This document shows, in pieces, positions 51,959-61,064 of a DNA stretch of 64,000 bases. How positions within the stretch are numbered: the stretch's first letter is position 1; every line of letters starts with the position of its first letter. The position numbers were made by a program, and so were the translations under genes. The DNA is taken from NCBI RefSeq assembly GCF_002252755.1, contig NZ_NHOY01000005.1:46668-110667 (forward strand), read 5' to 3'. The notes below the pieces were generated by a model. The model saw only the letters and a list, made by a program, of their open reading frames with translations, was not told the DNA's origin and did not search any database. The DNA comes from Halorubrum sp. Hd13 (GTDB lineage Archaea; Halobacteriota; Halobacteria; Halobacteriales; Haloferacaceae).

Positions 51959-53635
51959 TCAGTCGGCGCTCACGGCGGTATCGACGTGCCCGCTCGGGAC
52001 GGTGCCCTCGTCGGTCCAGCCGCGGCGCTCGTAATACTCGTCGAGCGCCGCTTCGAAGTTCGGCAGCGAGTAGGGGAGCGCGTCGTCTTCACGGTCGACG
52101 CCGCGATGATTGTTGAAGTGTCGTTCGAGGTCGACGACCTTCGATCCGACCGCTAAGAGCGTCTCGTAGTCGGTCGAGAACAGTCCCTCGAGCCGTTCGG
52201 GCGTCATGAAACTCCGCGAGAAGCGACAGATGATCCCGCAGTCCTCCAGCGCGCGGGCGTTCTCCTGCTCGATGACCATCTCGGGTTTCCCCTCGAGGCC
52301 CGTGGGATCGTACGCCTCCTCGCCGTCGACCAGGGGATACTCCCACGCGTACATCGTGGTAAACATGTGGTCTGCGCCCCTCGTGGCCGTCGCGTACGAC
52401 AGCCCCTGGCCGTTCAGCGTGCGGCCGTCGTGGGCGGCGAAGTCGAGCCCTTTCACGGTCCAGTTCTCGACGCCTAACTCCTGGTGGAACCGGTCGATCC
52501 CCTCTGCGAGGAGGTCGCCGACGCCCTCTCGATGAGCGATCTTCTCGACCATCTCGAAGATCAGCTCCGTGTTCCCGAACTCCCCTTCGCTCGCCAAGTA
52601 GGCGGAGACGACGTTCCCGCAGGTGATGCTGTCCAGTCCGTACCTATCGCACAGCTCGTTCGACTGCATCACGTCGACGATATCGTCGACGCCGGCGTTC
52701 GACCCGAACGACATCACCGTCTCGAACTCCGGTCCCTCCGTCTCGACGCCTCGTTCCTCGTCTTTCGTCGGGAGCTTACAGGCGAACGCGCACGACGAGC
52801 AGGTCGCTTTCTTGAACTTCTTTTCCTCGACTCGGTCCCCGTTGATCCCTTCGACTCCCTCGAACTGCAGCTCGGAGAAATACCTCGTCGGCAGGGCCGA
52901 CACCTCGTTGGCCAGTTCGGTCACCGACGTCGTCCCCTGCCGTTTCATGATGTGGTCGGCGGTGGCCGCGTCGCGGTGGACGTCCGTCTGGATGGGGGGG
53001 ATCTCGATCTCCGGGCTCGAATCGCCGTCGAACGTGATCGCCTTGACCCCCTTGGCCCCGAGGACGGCGCCCAGCCCCCCGCGGCCGAACGCTCTCGACT
53101 CCGAGGTCATGATGGAGGCGAAGCGGACTCGATTTTCCCCGCCGGGGCCGATACAGGCGACGTGTTCGCTCTCCATGCCGTGTTCCGTCTCGATATACTC
53201 GACCGTTTCCGGTACCGTCGCGCCAGCGAGGTCCGGGACGGGTTCGAACTCGACGCCGGTGTCGGTGACGTGAACGACGACGAGTTCGTCGCTCGCGCCC
53301 ACGAGTTCGACGGCGCTGTAGCCCGTCGCAGCGAAGTTGCGCGACATGAACCCGCCGGCGTTCGACGAGAGTAGCCCGCCTGTGAGCGGCGAGATACCCG
53401 TGCAGTTCATCCGACCGGTGAACGACATGGTCGACGACTGCATGGGTCCAGTAGCGAAGTAGAGCCGGTTTGCCGCGCCCAGCGGGTCGGCGTCGAACGG
53501 GAGTCGATCGTGCGCGAGCCGCGTCGCGACGCCGCGCCCGCCGATGAACGTTTCGTTTATTTCGTCGATGTCGGTCGTTTCCGTCGAGCGATCGCCGACG
53601 TCGACCGTTAAGAGGGGTCCCTCTGCGTGAAGCAT
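51959..53635 (-). CDS. Aldehyde:ferredoxin oxidoreductase family protein
   Basis: A 558-residue AOR-family tungsten/molybdopterin enzyme. Fe-S ligands are in the cluster ATCSSCAFACKLP and later in DSITCGN and EDCGIICRF. The N-terminal beta domain opens with GPLLTVDVGDRSTE and IGGRGVATRLAHDRLP; pterin-binding contacts are consistent with the family. It oxidises an aldehyde to an acid and reduces ferredoxin. The start at 53635 is chosen because a TATA-like CTTATTATTTC lies 27 nt upstream; a longer start is possible. Haloarchaeal AORs have diverse substrates, and here an aldehyde released from the island's pathway is likely. Confidence 0.88.
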   Translation of the reverse strand: MLHAEGPLLTVDVGDRSTETTDIDEINETFIGGRGVATRLAHDRLPFDADPLGAANRLYFATGPMQSSTMSFTGRMNCTGISPLTGGLLSSNAGGFMSRNFAATGYSAVELVGASDELVVVHVTDTGVEFEPVPDLAGATVPETVEYIETEHGMESEHVACIGPGGENRVRFASIMTSESRAFGRGGLGAVLGAKGVKAITFDGDSSPEIEIPPIQTDVHRDAATADHIMKRQGTTSVTELANEVSALPTRYFSELQFEGVEGINGDRVEEKKFKKATCSSCAFACKLPTKDEERGVETEGPEFETVMSFGSNAGVDDIVDVMQSNELCDRYGLDSITCGNVVSAYLASEGEFGNTELIFEMVEKIAHREGVGDLLAEGIDRFHQELGVENWTVKGLDFAAHDGRTLNGQGLSYATATRGADHMFTTMYAWEYPLVDGEEAYDPTGLEGKPEMVIEQENARALEDCGIICRFSRSFMTPERLEGLFSTDYETLLAVGSKVVDLERHFNNHRGVDREDDALPYSLPNFEAALDEYYERRGWTDEGTVPSGHVDTAVSAD

Positions 53636-53656
53636 GCACACAGATGTCGCGGGTAC

Positions 53657-53668
53657 GAAATAATAAGT
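53657..53668 (-). promoter_or_regulatory. TATA-like box for the AOR gene
   Basis: The minus strand reads CTTATTATTTC centred 27 nt before the ATG at 53635, and it fixes the shorter start. Confidence 0.6.
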
Positions 53669-53688
53669 GTTGCTCACCCCCTCCCGAT

Positions 53689-54444
53689 TCAGGCGGTGAA
53701 GCCGCCGTCCATGACGAGATTGTGGCCCGTGACGAACGACGACTCGTCGCTCGCAAGGAACAGCGCCGCGTCCGCGACCTCCTCGGGTTGGCCCGCCCGC
53801 CCCAGCGGCGTCTGATCGAGAATGCCGCCGGCCGTGTCACCGTCCTCCATCGTCATCGCCGTCTCGATGAACCCCGGATTGAGGGCGTTGACGCGGATGT
53901 CATGTTCGCCGTGCTCGACGGCTAACTCCCGGGTCAAGTTCGTCACCCCGCCTTTCGAGGTACAGTACAGCGAGGAGTTCTCCAAGCCGCGGATGCCGCC
54001 GATCGAGGACATGTTGATGATGCTCCCCCCCTCGTCCTGCTCGCGCATCACCTCGACGGCCGCTTGGCTCCCGAAGAACACGCCCTTGAGATTGATGTCC
54101 ATGAGCCACTCGTAGTCCTCCTCTGTGACGTCCGCTAAGGGCTTTTGACGCTCGACGCCGGCGTTGTTGACCATCACGTCCAGCGATCCGAACGCTTCGA
54201 CGGTGGCGTCGACCGCCTCGTGGAGGTCGTCGACCGAGCTGACGTCGCAGTGGACGAATTGGGCGTTTCCGCCACCGGCCTCGATGAGATCGTGTGTCGG
54301 CTCACCGCCCATTCGCGGGTCGTCGCGGACGTCCGCGACGGTGATGTTCGACCCTTCCTCGGCGAACCGTCGAGCGATCGCCCGTCCGTTGCCGGAGGAG
54401 CCGCCGGTGACCAGTGCCGTCTTCCCTTGCAGACGCTCGGACAT
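53689..54444 (-). CDS. SDR-family oxidoreductase
   Basis: A 251-residue SDR. TGGSSGNGRA replaces the usual GxGIG by GxGNG at the cofactor loop; NNAG, SS (INMSSIGGIRG) and the YCTSK (YxxxK) motif are intact. The acidic TVADVRDD region after beta-2 fits NAD. It is on the same strand as AOR and probably read with it or from its own promoter. Its substrate probably belongs to the same pathway as the amidohydrolase on the other strand. Confidence 0.9.
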   Translation of the reverse strand: MSERLQGKTALVTGGSSGNGRAIARRFAEEGSNITVADVRDDPRMGGEPTHDLIEAGGGNAQFVHCDVSSVDDLHEAVDATVEAFGSLDVMVNNAGVERQKPLADVTEEDYEWLMDINLKGVFFGSQAAVEVMREQDEGGSIINMSSIGGIRGLENSSLYCTSKGGVTNLTRELAVEHGEHDIRVNALNPGFIETAMTMEDGDTAGGILDQTPLGRAGQPEEVADAALFLASDESSFVTGHNLVMDGGFTA

Positions 54445-54561
54445 AACGGATGAAGCTGCTACTGCCGCTCAGATAAGTGTTTCTCGGGCTCCGGCCCAGT
54501 TGTCCGTATCCCGGCTCAATCGCGCACCGTCAACGCACACACGCTTCCCGCCGCTAACCCA

Positions 54562-54573
54562 AATGTTTATTAA
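54562..54573 (+). promoter_or_regulatory. TATA-like box for the amidohydrolase gene
   Basis: AATGTTTATTAA is centred about 30 nt upstream of the ATG at 54599. It is identical to the promoter word of the SDR gene at 46801. Confidence 0.6.
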
Positions 54574-54598
54574 TGATTCATCTGTCCTACCACACGAG

Positions 54599-55693
54599 AT
54601 GTTAGACAGTGGCTCACTTGTAGTGGACTCCGTGTCACACTGCTTCAACCACACGCCGGAGAATCACAAACACCCGCACGCACAGGTCTGGGACGACGAG
54701 ACGTACGAGATGGGGGCGAAGATCCTCCCGGACGGGTACGTGCCGTCCGAAGAGGTCTTCTACCGCGATCACCAGCCCGAAGAGCTCGCTCGGCTCCTCT
54801 TTTTGGAGAGTCAGATCGACTACTCGGTGTACCACTCGCTGCCGCTCGACGACTACTTCCACGACGGCTACGTGTCCCGTGAGAAGGGGTTCGAGTTCAT
54901 GGAGCAGAATCAAGAGCGCGTGTCGATGTACGTCGACGTCAACCCCCTCGAAGACGACGCGGGCGACCAGATAGAGGAGTTCGCCGCGAAAGACGGGGTC
55001 GAGGGCATCAAGTTCTATCCCGCGCGCTACCAGAACGGCAACGACCTCTCGCTCCAGCTGACCGAAGACGCCGTCTGGCCCCTCCTCCAGCGGGTCGCCG
55101 ACTCGGAGGTCGACACGCTAGCGATTCACAAGTTCATCCCGTTCGCGACGGCGCCCGTCCGCTATTTCAAACCGGACGACATCGAAGACGCCGCCAACTC
55201 GTTCCCCGACATCAACTTCGAGATCATCCACGCGGGCTTCTCGTTCGTCGAGGAGACCGTCCTCGCGATGGCGAGCCACGACAACGTTTACGCCAATCTC
55301 GAGAACACGGCGTGTCTCGTCAACACCCGCCCGCGGAAGTTCGCGAAGGCGCTCGGTGAGATGCTCTACTGGGCCGGACCGGACCGCATCGTCTACGCCG
55401 GCGGCGCGACGGCGCTGCATCCGCAGCCCCCCATCGACGGCATCTGGAACTTCGAGATGCCCGAGGACCTCATCGAAGACTACGACTACCCCGAAGTCAC
55501 CAAGGACATGAAAGAGAAAATCCTCGGAAAGAACGCGCTGCGCCTCCTCGATAAGGACCCAGAGCAGATTAAAAAAGACATCAAGGGCGACAAGTGGGAC
55601 CAGCTCCGGGATGAGCGCGAAGAGAGCGGCGACTACCCCGCCGAGCCCTGGTCGACTTACGAGGCCGACTCGGCGCTCGCGTCCGACGACTGA
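54599..55693 (+). CDS. Amidohydrolase-family (TIM-barrel metal-dependent hydrolase) protein
   Basis: A 364-residue amidohydrolase_2-type protein. The start at 54599 (MLDSGSLVVDS) fits the promoter. The first metal motif is unusual: DSVSHCFNHTPEN, in which an HxxxH-like pair replaces the standard DxHxH. Later ligands fit the family: GVEGIKFYPA, LAIHKFIPF (His), INFEIIHAGFSFVEET (His) and YAGGATALHPQPP (near the final Asp). It may hydrolyse or decarboxylate an aromatic or heterocyclic acid, but no substrate can be named. The next gene begins 2 nt after its stop, which suggests one functional unit. Confidence 0.85.
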   Translation: MLDSGSLVVDSVSHCFNHTPENHKHPHAQVWDDETYEMGAKILPDGYVPSEEVFYRDHQPEELARLLFLESQIDYSVYHSLPLDDYFHDGYVSREKGFEFMEQNQERVSMYVDVNPLEDDAGDQIEEFAAKDGVEGIKFYPARYQNGNDLSLQLTEDAVWPLLQRVADSEVDTLAIHKFIPFATAPVRYFKPDDIEDAANSFPDINFEIIHAGFSFVEETVLAMASHDNVYANLENTACLVNTRPRKFAKALGEMLYWAGPDRIVYAGGATALHPQPPIDGIWNFEMPEDLIEDYDYPEVTKDMKEKILGKNALRLLDKDPEQIKKDIKGDKWDQLRDEREESGDYPAEPWSTYEADSALASDD

Positions 55694-55695
55694 TC

Positions 55696-56139
55696 ATGTC
55701 TGCACACACCGACCCATACGCGCGAACGGAAGCGGCCACGCACGTCACTCCGGACACGGAGTTCGACGACGAGCGCAAAACACGGATTAAAGCCGAACTC
55801 GACGAGGTACTCGACCCCTGTAGCTGTATGAGCGATCATCCGATCAGCATCCTCGATCTAGGTCTCGTCGAGTCTATCTCCGTCGACGACCGCGACGTGG
55901 AGGTAACCCTCCTCTTGACCTCACAGCGGTGCACGTACTTCCTCGATATCAACGACGAGGTGCGCGAGCGCGTCGAGGCACTCGACGAGGTCGACAGCTG
56001 TGAGGTCCACCAGGACACCAGCGGCCAAATCTGGACCAACGACCGGATGTCGACCGAGCAGCGAAAGGCCAGACGGAAGCGCTTCCACGATCAGATGGAA
56101 GCCGCCGGCGTTACGCCCTACGCCGAGCGGTCCGACTGA
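55696..56139 (+). CDS. MIP18/PaaD-like (DUF59) Fe-S assembly-type protein
   Basis: A 147-residue protein with a central DUF59 fold (about residues 45-110): DHPISILDLGLVESISVD is the standard DUF59 motif. Extra cysteines flank it (DPCSCMSD and SQRCTYF), unlike the typical small SufT proteins. Members act in Fe-S cluster maturation or, as PaaD, in assembly of an oxygenase. Here it is coupled to the amidohydrolase and not far from AOR, so it may serve a metal site in this pathway. Confidence 0.82.
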   Translation: MSAHTDPYARTEAATHVTPDTEFDDERKTRIKAELDEVLDPCSCMSDHPISILDLGLVESISVDDRDVEVTLLLTSQRCTYFLDINDEVRERVEALDEVDSCEVHQDTSGQIWTNDRMSTEQRKARRKRFHDQMEAAGVTPYAERSD

Positions 56140-56278
56140 CTGCAGGAGCCGAATCGGCCGAGTCGACCCTTCGACCCGTCGACTCCACGTTCTTTACGTG
56201 CTCACGCAGATCGCCCTGAGCGACGACGTCCGCGAAAATGATACCCCGCGGTCGCCGCAGTCTGTCCACCGCCTCCCG

Positions 56279-58273
56279 TTACGACGCCGCTTCGATCTCG
56301 TCGAGCGCCTCGGGGTTCTCGATGCTCGACATGTCGCCCAGCTCTTCGCCCTGGTAGAGCGACGAGATGGCCCGTCGGATCACCTTGCCCGACTGCGTCT
56401 TCGGGAAGTCGGAGACGAAGAGGATCTCACGCGGGCGGAACGGTTTGCCGTGTTCCTCGCCGACGAGCGCCGACAGTTCGCCGCGCAGGTCGTCGCTTCC
56501 GTCGTAGCCGTCTTCGAGGACGACGTACGTCACGACCGCGGTTCCGGTCGTCTCGTCTGGGACGCCGACGGCTGCGGCCTGGTTCACGGCCTCGTGTTCG
56601 GTGAGAACGCCCTCTATCTCGGCGGGACCGACCTTCCGGCCCGCGACGTTGAGTGCGTCGTCGGCCCGTCCGTGGAGGAACCAGAAGCCGTCTTCGTCCT
56701 TCTGGGCGAAGTCGCCGTGATCCCAGAGGTCGTCCCACGTCGACCAGTACTCGTTCAGGTAGCGCTCGTCGCCGGACCACAGCGACTTCGTCATCGACGG
56801 GCAGGAGTCGCGGGCGACGAGAAAGCCGCGTTCGTGACTGTCGGCGACGGAACTGCCGGCCTCGTCGACGATGTCGATGTCCATTCCCAGCCCCGGACCA
56901 CCGAGCGACGTGGGCTTCAGCGGCTGGGTCGGCATCGGCATGAGGAAACAGCCGCAGATCTCGGTGCCCCCGGAAATGTTGATTATCGGGGCCTCGCTCC
57001 CCCCGACGTGCTCGTAGAACCACTGCCACGATTCGGGGTCCCACGGTTCGCCGGTCGAGCCGAGGAGGCGTATCGACGAGAGGTCGTGTCCCTCCACCCA
57101 CTCGTCGCCGTGTTTGCGCAGCGCCCTGATGGCCGTCGGCGAGATGCCGAACGTCGACAGCGAGTGTCGGTCGATCATCTCCCAGAACCGGTCGGGTTCG
57201 GGGTGGTCGGGCGCGCCCTCGTACATGAACACCGTCCCGCCGAACGTGTGGTTGCCGATGAGCGTCCACGGCCCCATCATCCACCCGATGTCGGAGACCC
57301 AGAAGAAGCGGTCCGAGGGCTTGTGGTCGAAGCCGAAGTAGATTTCCTTGGCACACTGCAGCTGCACGCCGGCGTGGGTGTGTACGATGCCCTTCGGTTT
57401 GCCGGTCGTCCCCGACGAGTACAGCAGCATCGACTCCTGTGAGGCGGGGAGCGACTTGGTGTCGTACTCGTCGTCGCGGTCTTCGATCGCGTCGTCCCAC
57501 CACTCGTCGCGCGCCCCCATCGGGACCTCGGCTTCGTCGCCGATGCGGTCGTAGACGACGGTGTGTTCGACGTGTCCCGCGTCCTCGATGGCGTCGTCGG
57601 CCGCCCCTTTGAGCGTGAGCGGCTCGCCGCGTCGGTAGAACCCGTCGCCGGTGAACAGCACCGAACACTCCGAGTCGTCGATGCGCGTGGCCGTGGCCTC
57701 GACGCCGAACCCGGAGAATATCGGGACCGCGACGGCGCCGACCTTGAAACAGCCGTACAGGATCGAGATGACTTCCGGGACCATCGGCATATACATCCCG
57801 ACGGTGTCGCCGGTCTCGACGCCGACCGATTCGAGGTAGTTCGCCACCTTGTTCGACTGACGAGCGAGTTCGTGGTACGTCACTTCCCTGACGTCGCCCG
57901 GTTCGCCCTCGAAGAGACACGCGACGTTGTTTCTCGCCTCGGAGTCGACGGCGGCGTGGCGATCCACTACGTTGTGTGCGAGGTTGATCTCACCGCCGGG
58001 GTACCACTCCGAGAACTGCGGACCGTCGGTGTCGTCACGGACCGTGTCGTACGGCTCATAGAAATCGATACCGAGATACTCTGGCATGGTGTCCCAGAAC
58101 CACTCGACGCCCGACGCTTCGACGCCGTCGACCTCTTCCGTTGTTCGACGGACGAGTTCGTCGTAGTCGTCGATATCGTACGTCTGCATGAACTCGTAGA
58201 CGTTTGTCGACTTGACGAACTCCCGGCTCGGCTCGTGGATGATCGATGACTCTTGCTGGATATCCTCTGTCAT
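56279..58273 (-). CDS. Acyl-CoA synthetase (acetate/propionate-CoA ligase type)
   Basis: A 664-residue AMP-forming ligase. It contains LLYSSGTTGKPKGIVHTHAG (P-loop), INISGGTEICG (A5), YWSTWDDLWDHGDFAQKDEDG (A7/A8) and the catalytic Lys in TQSGKVIRRAI. The N-terminal extension YLGIDFYEPYDTV matches acetyl-CoA synthetase-like members. It activates an acid released in the pathway, possibly from AOR. A TATA-like GATATAAAAT is about 36 nt upstream. Confidence 0.92.
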   Translation of the reverse strand: MTEDIQQESSIIHEPSREFVKSTNVYEFMQTYDIDDYDELVRRTTEEVDGVEASGVEWFWDTMPEYLGIDFYEPYDTVRDDTDGPQFSEWYPGGEINLAHNVVDRHAAVDSEARNNVACLFEGEPGDVREVTYHELARQSNKVANYLESVGVETGDTVGMYMPMVPEVISILYGCFKVGAVAVPIFSGFGVEATATRIDDSECSVLFTGDGFYRRGEPLTLKGAADDAIEDAGHVEHTVVYDRIGDEAEVPMGARDEWWDDAIEDRDDEYDTKSLPASQESMLLYSSGTTGKPKGIVHTHAGVQLQCAKEIYFGFDHKPSDRFFWVSDIGWMMGPWTLIGNHTFGGTVFMYEGAPDHPEPDRFWEMIDRHSLSTFGISPTAIRALRKHGDEWVEGHDLSSIRLLGSTGEPWDPESWQWFYEHVGGSEAPIINISGGTEICGCFLMPMPTQPLKPTSLGGPGLGMDIDIVDEAGSSVADSHERGFLVARDSCPSMTKSLWSGDERYLNEYWSTWDDLWDHGDFAQKDEDGFWFLHGRADDALNVAGRKVGPAEIEGVLTEHEAVNQAAAVGVPDETTGTAVVTYVVLEDGYDGSDDLRGELSALVGEEHGKPFRPREILFVSDFPKTQSGKVIRRAISSLYQGEELGDMSSIENPEALDEIEAAS

Positions 58274-58303
58274 GGTTGCGTACCTGAAGGATGCTGCAGC
58301 AAT

Positions 58304-58314
58304 AGATATAAAAT
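58304..58314 (-). promoter_or_regulatory. TATA-like box for the acyl-CoA synthetase gene
   Basis: The minus strand reads ATTTTATATC about 36 nt before the ATG at 58273. Confidence 0.5.
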
Positions 58315-58402
58315 ATCGGGGTCACCGCGGCGGGATCGTCGAGACGTGCCGGTCGACGGTCTCAGTCGACCGCCCGATCGTTCCGACCACTGATGGTCTC
58401 GG

Positions 58403-58903
58403 TCACTCGAACCCCCCGGCCGCTTTGTACCGACGGCCGAGGTCGACGTAGTGCCGGTGGACGCGGTCGATCTCGTCGCGTTGGGCGTCCGTGAGGGGTT
58501 TCGTCTCGGCCGGGGCGCCGTAGGCGAGGTGTCCCTCCGGTATCGTCTGCTCTTGGAGGACCACCGCGCCGGCGGCGACGATGCAGTCGGACTCGACCGT
58601 CGCGTCCCGGAGGACGCGGCTCCCCATCCCCACGAGGGAGTGGTCCTCGACGGTCGCGTAGTCGACGACGGCGTTGTGGCCCACAGTGACCTCGTCGCCG
58701 ATGATCGCACCGTGGAGCATCGTGAACTCCTGGACGTTCGCCTCCTCGCCGACGACCGTGGACCCGCCGTCTCCCCGAAGACAGGTGAACGGCCAGAGGC
58801 TCGCGCGGTCGCCGACCACGACGTCGCCGATCAGGTACGACTGTTCCGAGACGAAGGCCGACTCGGCGACGCTCGGTGTCAGCTCCTCGAGAGTGCGTTG
58901 CAT
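58403..58903 (-). CDS. Gamma-class carbonic anhydrase-like protein
   Basis: A 166-residue left-handed beta-helix protein with hexapeptide repeats. Zinc His positions occur in FTMLHGAIIGD, VTVGHNAVVDYA and EDHSLVGMGS. Arg and Asp/Gln neighbours of gamma-CA are visible (CLRGDGG, NVQEF). It may interconvert CO2 and bicarbonate or act as an acetyltransferase-like relative. It is placed after the acyl-CoA synthetase on the same strand. Confidence 0.85.
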   Translation of the reverse strand: MQRTLEELTPSVAESAFVSEQSYLIGDVVVGDRASLWPFTCLRGDGGSTVVGEEANVQEFTMLHGAIIGDEVTVGHNAVVDYATVEDHSLVGMGSRVLRDATVESDCIVAAGAVVLQEQTIPEGHLAYGAPAETKPLTDAQRDEIDRVHRHYVDLGRRYKAAGGFE

Positions 58904-58918
58904 AGCGCTACCATGAGA

Positions 58919-59390
58919 ATGAGACGGTATAGTGCTGCCGGGACCGCTGAAACTTCAGGCAATTCGACGTCGGCCGCGGTAACCCCGGCGTCGTCGTAGG
59001 CGACCGTCGCCGCTCGGGTCGTTGCCGGGGTCCGCGTGAGCGACTCTCGGAGCTGTAAGGCGAGCGAGTCGGTCTCCCGTCCGGTTCCGTGATGGCGACT
59101 GACTCGTTCAGGTCGTGATGCGCCGCGTACGCCTCGCTGACGAGGACACGCGCAATGGCCCCGTCGGTGATCGGACGGGCGTCGCACAGTCCGAGCGGGT
59201 CAGCGACGGTCGGCGCTTCGAGGACGTCGGTCGTGGATATCTCCTTCTGGAACTGGGCCATGTCGTTTCCGGGGGCGTTCCGGTGGTTCTTCACCGCGGT
59301 CGCGGCGAGGTCCGCTCGCGTCCCGCCGAACTCCTCGAAGTGCGCGCGCGCCGTGAGCGCGTACGTACCGGGGAGCGTCACGCTTATCAC
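58919..59390 (-). pseudogene. Thiolase fragment, frameshifted
   Basis: A thiolase middle region is readable: LTARAHFEEFGGTRADLAAT, AVKNHRNAPGNDMAQFQKEI and ADPLGLCDARPITDGAIARV. It then continues in another frame as TGRETDSLALQLRESL and YDDAGVTAADVELPEV. Both the N-terminal nucleophile region and the C-terminal His/Cys region are missing. It is a decayed relative of the thiolase at 24655. Confidence 0.8.
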
Positions 59391-59413
59391 CGCACGCTAG
59401 TATCTCTCATGCG

Positions 59414-59818
59414 ATGTATGAGATCCTACTCCCGGTAGACGACAACACCGATCGGGCAGCCGCTCAGGCCCGGTACGTCTCGGGACTTCCCGGCGAGACG
59501 GACGAGCTACGCGTGACGGTCGCTCACGCCTATCACGACGATCCGAGCACTACAGGCGATGACAGTTTCGACGAGGAGAGCCCGGGCGTGATCGAAGCAA
59601 CGGACATCCTCTCTGCCGCCGGCATCGCGACAGAACAGAGGGAATTGTACGTTCCGGTTGCGGAGTCGATCGTGGATATGTCGGACGAGTTAGACGCGGA
59701 CGAGGTCGTGCTGTGCGGACGAAAACGCTCACCGGCCGGTAAAGCGCTCTTCGGGAGCGTCACTCAGTCGGTTGCGCTCGAGTCGTCAATTCCGGTGACC
59801 ATCGTCCCGGTCGAGTGA
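59414..59818 (+). CDS. Universal stress protein (UspA family)
   Basis: A 134-residue single Usp domain opening MYEILLPVDDNTDRAA. The ATP-type loop GRKRSPAGKALFGSVTQSVA is nearly the same as in the UspA at 29822. It flanks the second catabolic island as the other flanks the tct operon. Loose link to transport control is inferred from position only. Confidence 0.88.
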   Translation: MYEILLPVDDNTDRAAAQARYVSGLPGETDELRVTVAHAYHDDPSTTGDDSFDEESPGVIEATDILSAAGIATEQRELYVPVAESIVDMSDELDADEVVLCGRKRSPAGKALFGSVTQSVALESSIPVTIVPVE

Positions 59819-60632
59819 ACACTGTCGGATTGATGGGTTTAGTTACCGACGGTCGTTCTCCCTTCTAGGAATGGCCTCCTATCGCCCGCTCCGACCGCGC
59901 TATGCGTTTCGATATAAGATAGTATATCTGACTTTTTCCTAAATATATAAGAAATATTATTAGACGGCCGTATCAGCGCTGCGTTTCTGGGCTCGATCAC
60001 ACTCGGATACGCTTCGCACGAGAACCGCAACTACCGGTCTTTCAACGCCTTTTGACCGCTCTCGATCTCGTTCGGACCAGCGGCCTAGATCGTTCCTCCC
60101 GTCTCTGGTCTCGATTTTAGAACAGTTGGAAATATGTGTGGTATCAAAACTAATTTATACTATATCTTAATATTTATGCCAAATAAATATATTTATTATA
60201 GTATCCGTATACGGACCTCGACCGAATCGAACGTGACGCAGAGGTATAATATTACTATCATAAATTTTATTCTGACAATTATGCGAAAATGGGTTCGTCT
60301 TTTTACCGGCGACTGTTGTCTCAAGTGGCCATCGCTTCGAACGCGAGCCACCGGCTTCGGGGCGGGCCGATCTCGGGGCGCCATCGGCCGCCTTCGGCGG
60401 CGTGTCTGCGAGTCGAGGCTCGCACCGCTGCGCGCTCCGCGCTCGATCACGTCGCCGCGTCTCCGACTCGGTATTGTATTTGAAAGACTATACCGTCAGA
60501 TCGGAGCCGTCAGACAGACGCCTCCGCGGTGTTCCCGGCGATACTCGCGCGTAGCCCGGAAGTCGGCGTCGGAGATCGGTCGGCTTCGAAGAGTCGAATG
60601 GTCTCGTTTCGGACGATCGGGTCGCGTCGACG
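59819..60632. other. AT-rich gene-free stretch
   Basis: No credible gene; small open frames have abnormal composition. AT-rich blocks lie at 59920-59965 and 60140-60290. Perfect palindromes are AATAAATATATTTATT at 60182-60197 and TCCGTATACGGA at 60204-60215. A GC-rich part with hairpin CCGCCTTCGGCGG lies at about 60390-60470. Confidence 0.5.
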
Positions 60633-61037
60633 TCAGCTCTCGGCGGCCGGAGACGAGGTCTCCACCTGCTCGTACTTGTCCTCGAACTCCTGGATGAGCT
60701 GACCCATCTTCGCGTACCAGTCGTTGAGCATCCGCTGCATGTCGTCGGCGACCTTCTCCGGGTCGGTCGGCCTGTAGACGTGGTAGTACCCGCCCTGATC
60801 GTAGTTCACCTGTTCCTTCTGAATGAAGCCCGCCTGAAGGAGCCGTTGCACGGCCCGATACGCGGTCGAGCGCTCGCGGTCGACTTCGTCGGCAATTTCG
60901 TCGATCGTCAGCGGCGTTTCGGTCTGGACGAGCTCTTGGAAAACCCGCTTGTCGAGCTGTTTGAGTCCGTGGAAACACTCTAAGAGCCCTTCGCACACCA
61001 TGTCCCGCTGGAGTTGTTCGGACATCGAATCTGGCAT
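60633..61037 (-). CDS. TrmB-like winged-helix regulator
   Basis: A 134-residue DNA-binding protein. The start at 61037 (MPDSMSEQ) follows a TATA-like TCTTTTAAGA about 32 nt upstream; an internal ATG at 61025 is possible. The winged helix is VFQELVQTETPLTIDEIAD plus RERSTAYRAVQRLLQAGF, and a C-terminal amphipathic helix (about residues 85-125) probably dimerises. No ligand domain is present, so it may sense redox, metal or sulphur state through the neighbouring exporter. It is next to the TauE gene on the same strand. Confidence 0.85.
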   Translation of the reverse strand: MPDSMSEQLQRDMVCEGLLECFHGLKQLDKRVFQELVQTETPLTIDEIADEVDRERSTAYRAVQRLLQAGFIQKEQVNYDQGGYYHVYRPTDPEKVADDMQRMLNDWYAKMGQLIQEFEDKYEQVETSSPAAES

Positions 61038-61064
61038 TTTGTTACCTATCCGTATGCCGTGAGC

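Noticed and set aside
59920..60290. Replication origin in the AT-rich block
   Set aside because: No orc1/cdc6 gene is adjacent and no repeated origin-recognition boxes with G-runs were seen.
60134..60697. A plus-strand frame in the AT-rich block
   Set aside because: Its first half is Ile/Tyr/Asn-rich from AT DNA and the second half Arg-rich from GC DNA; it is not a single protein.
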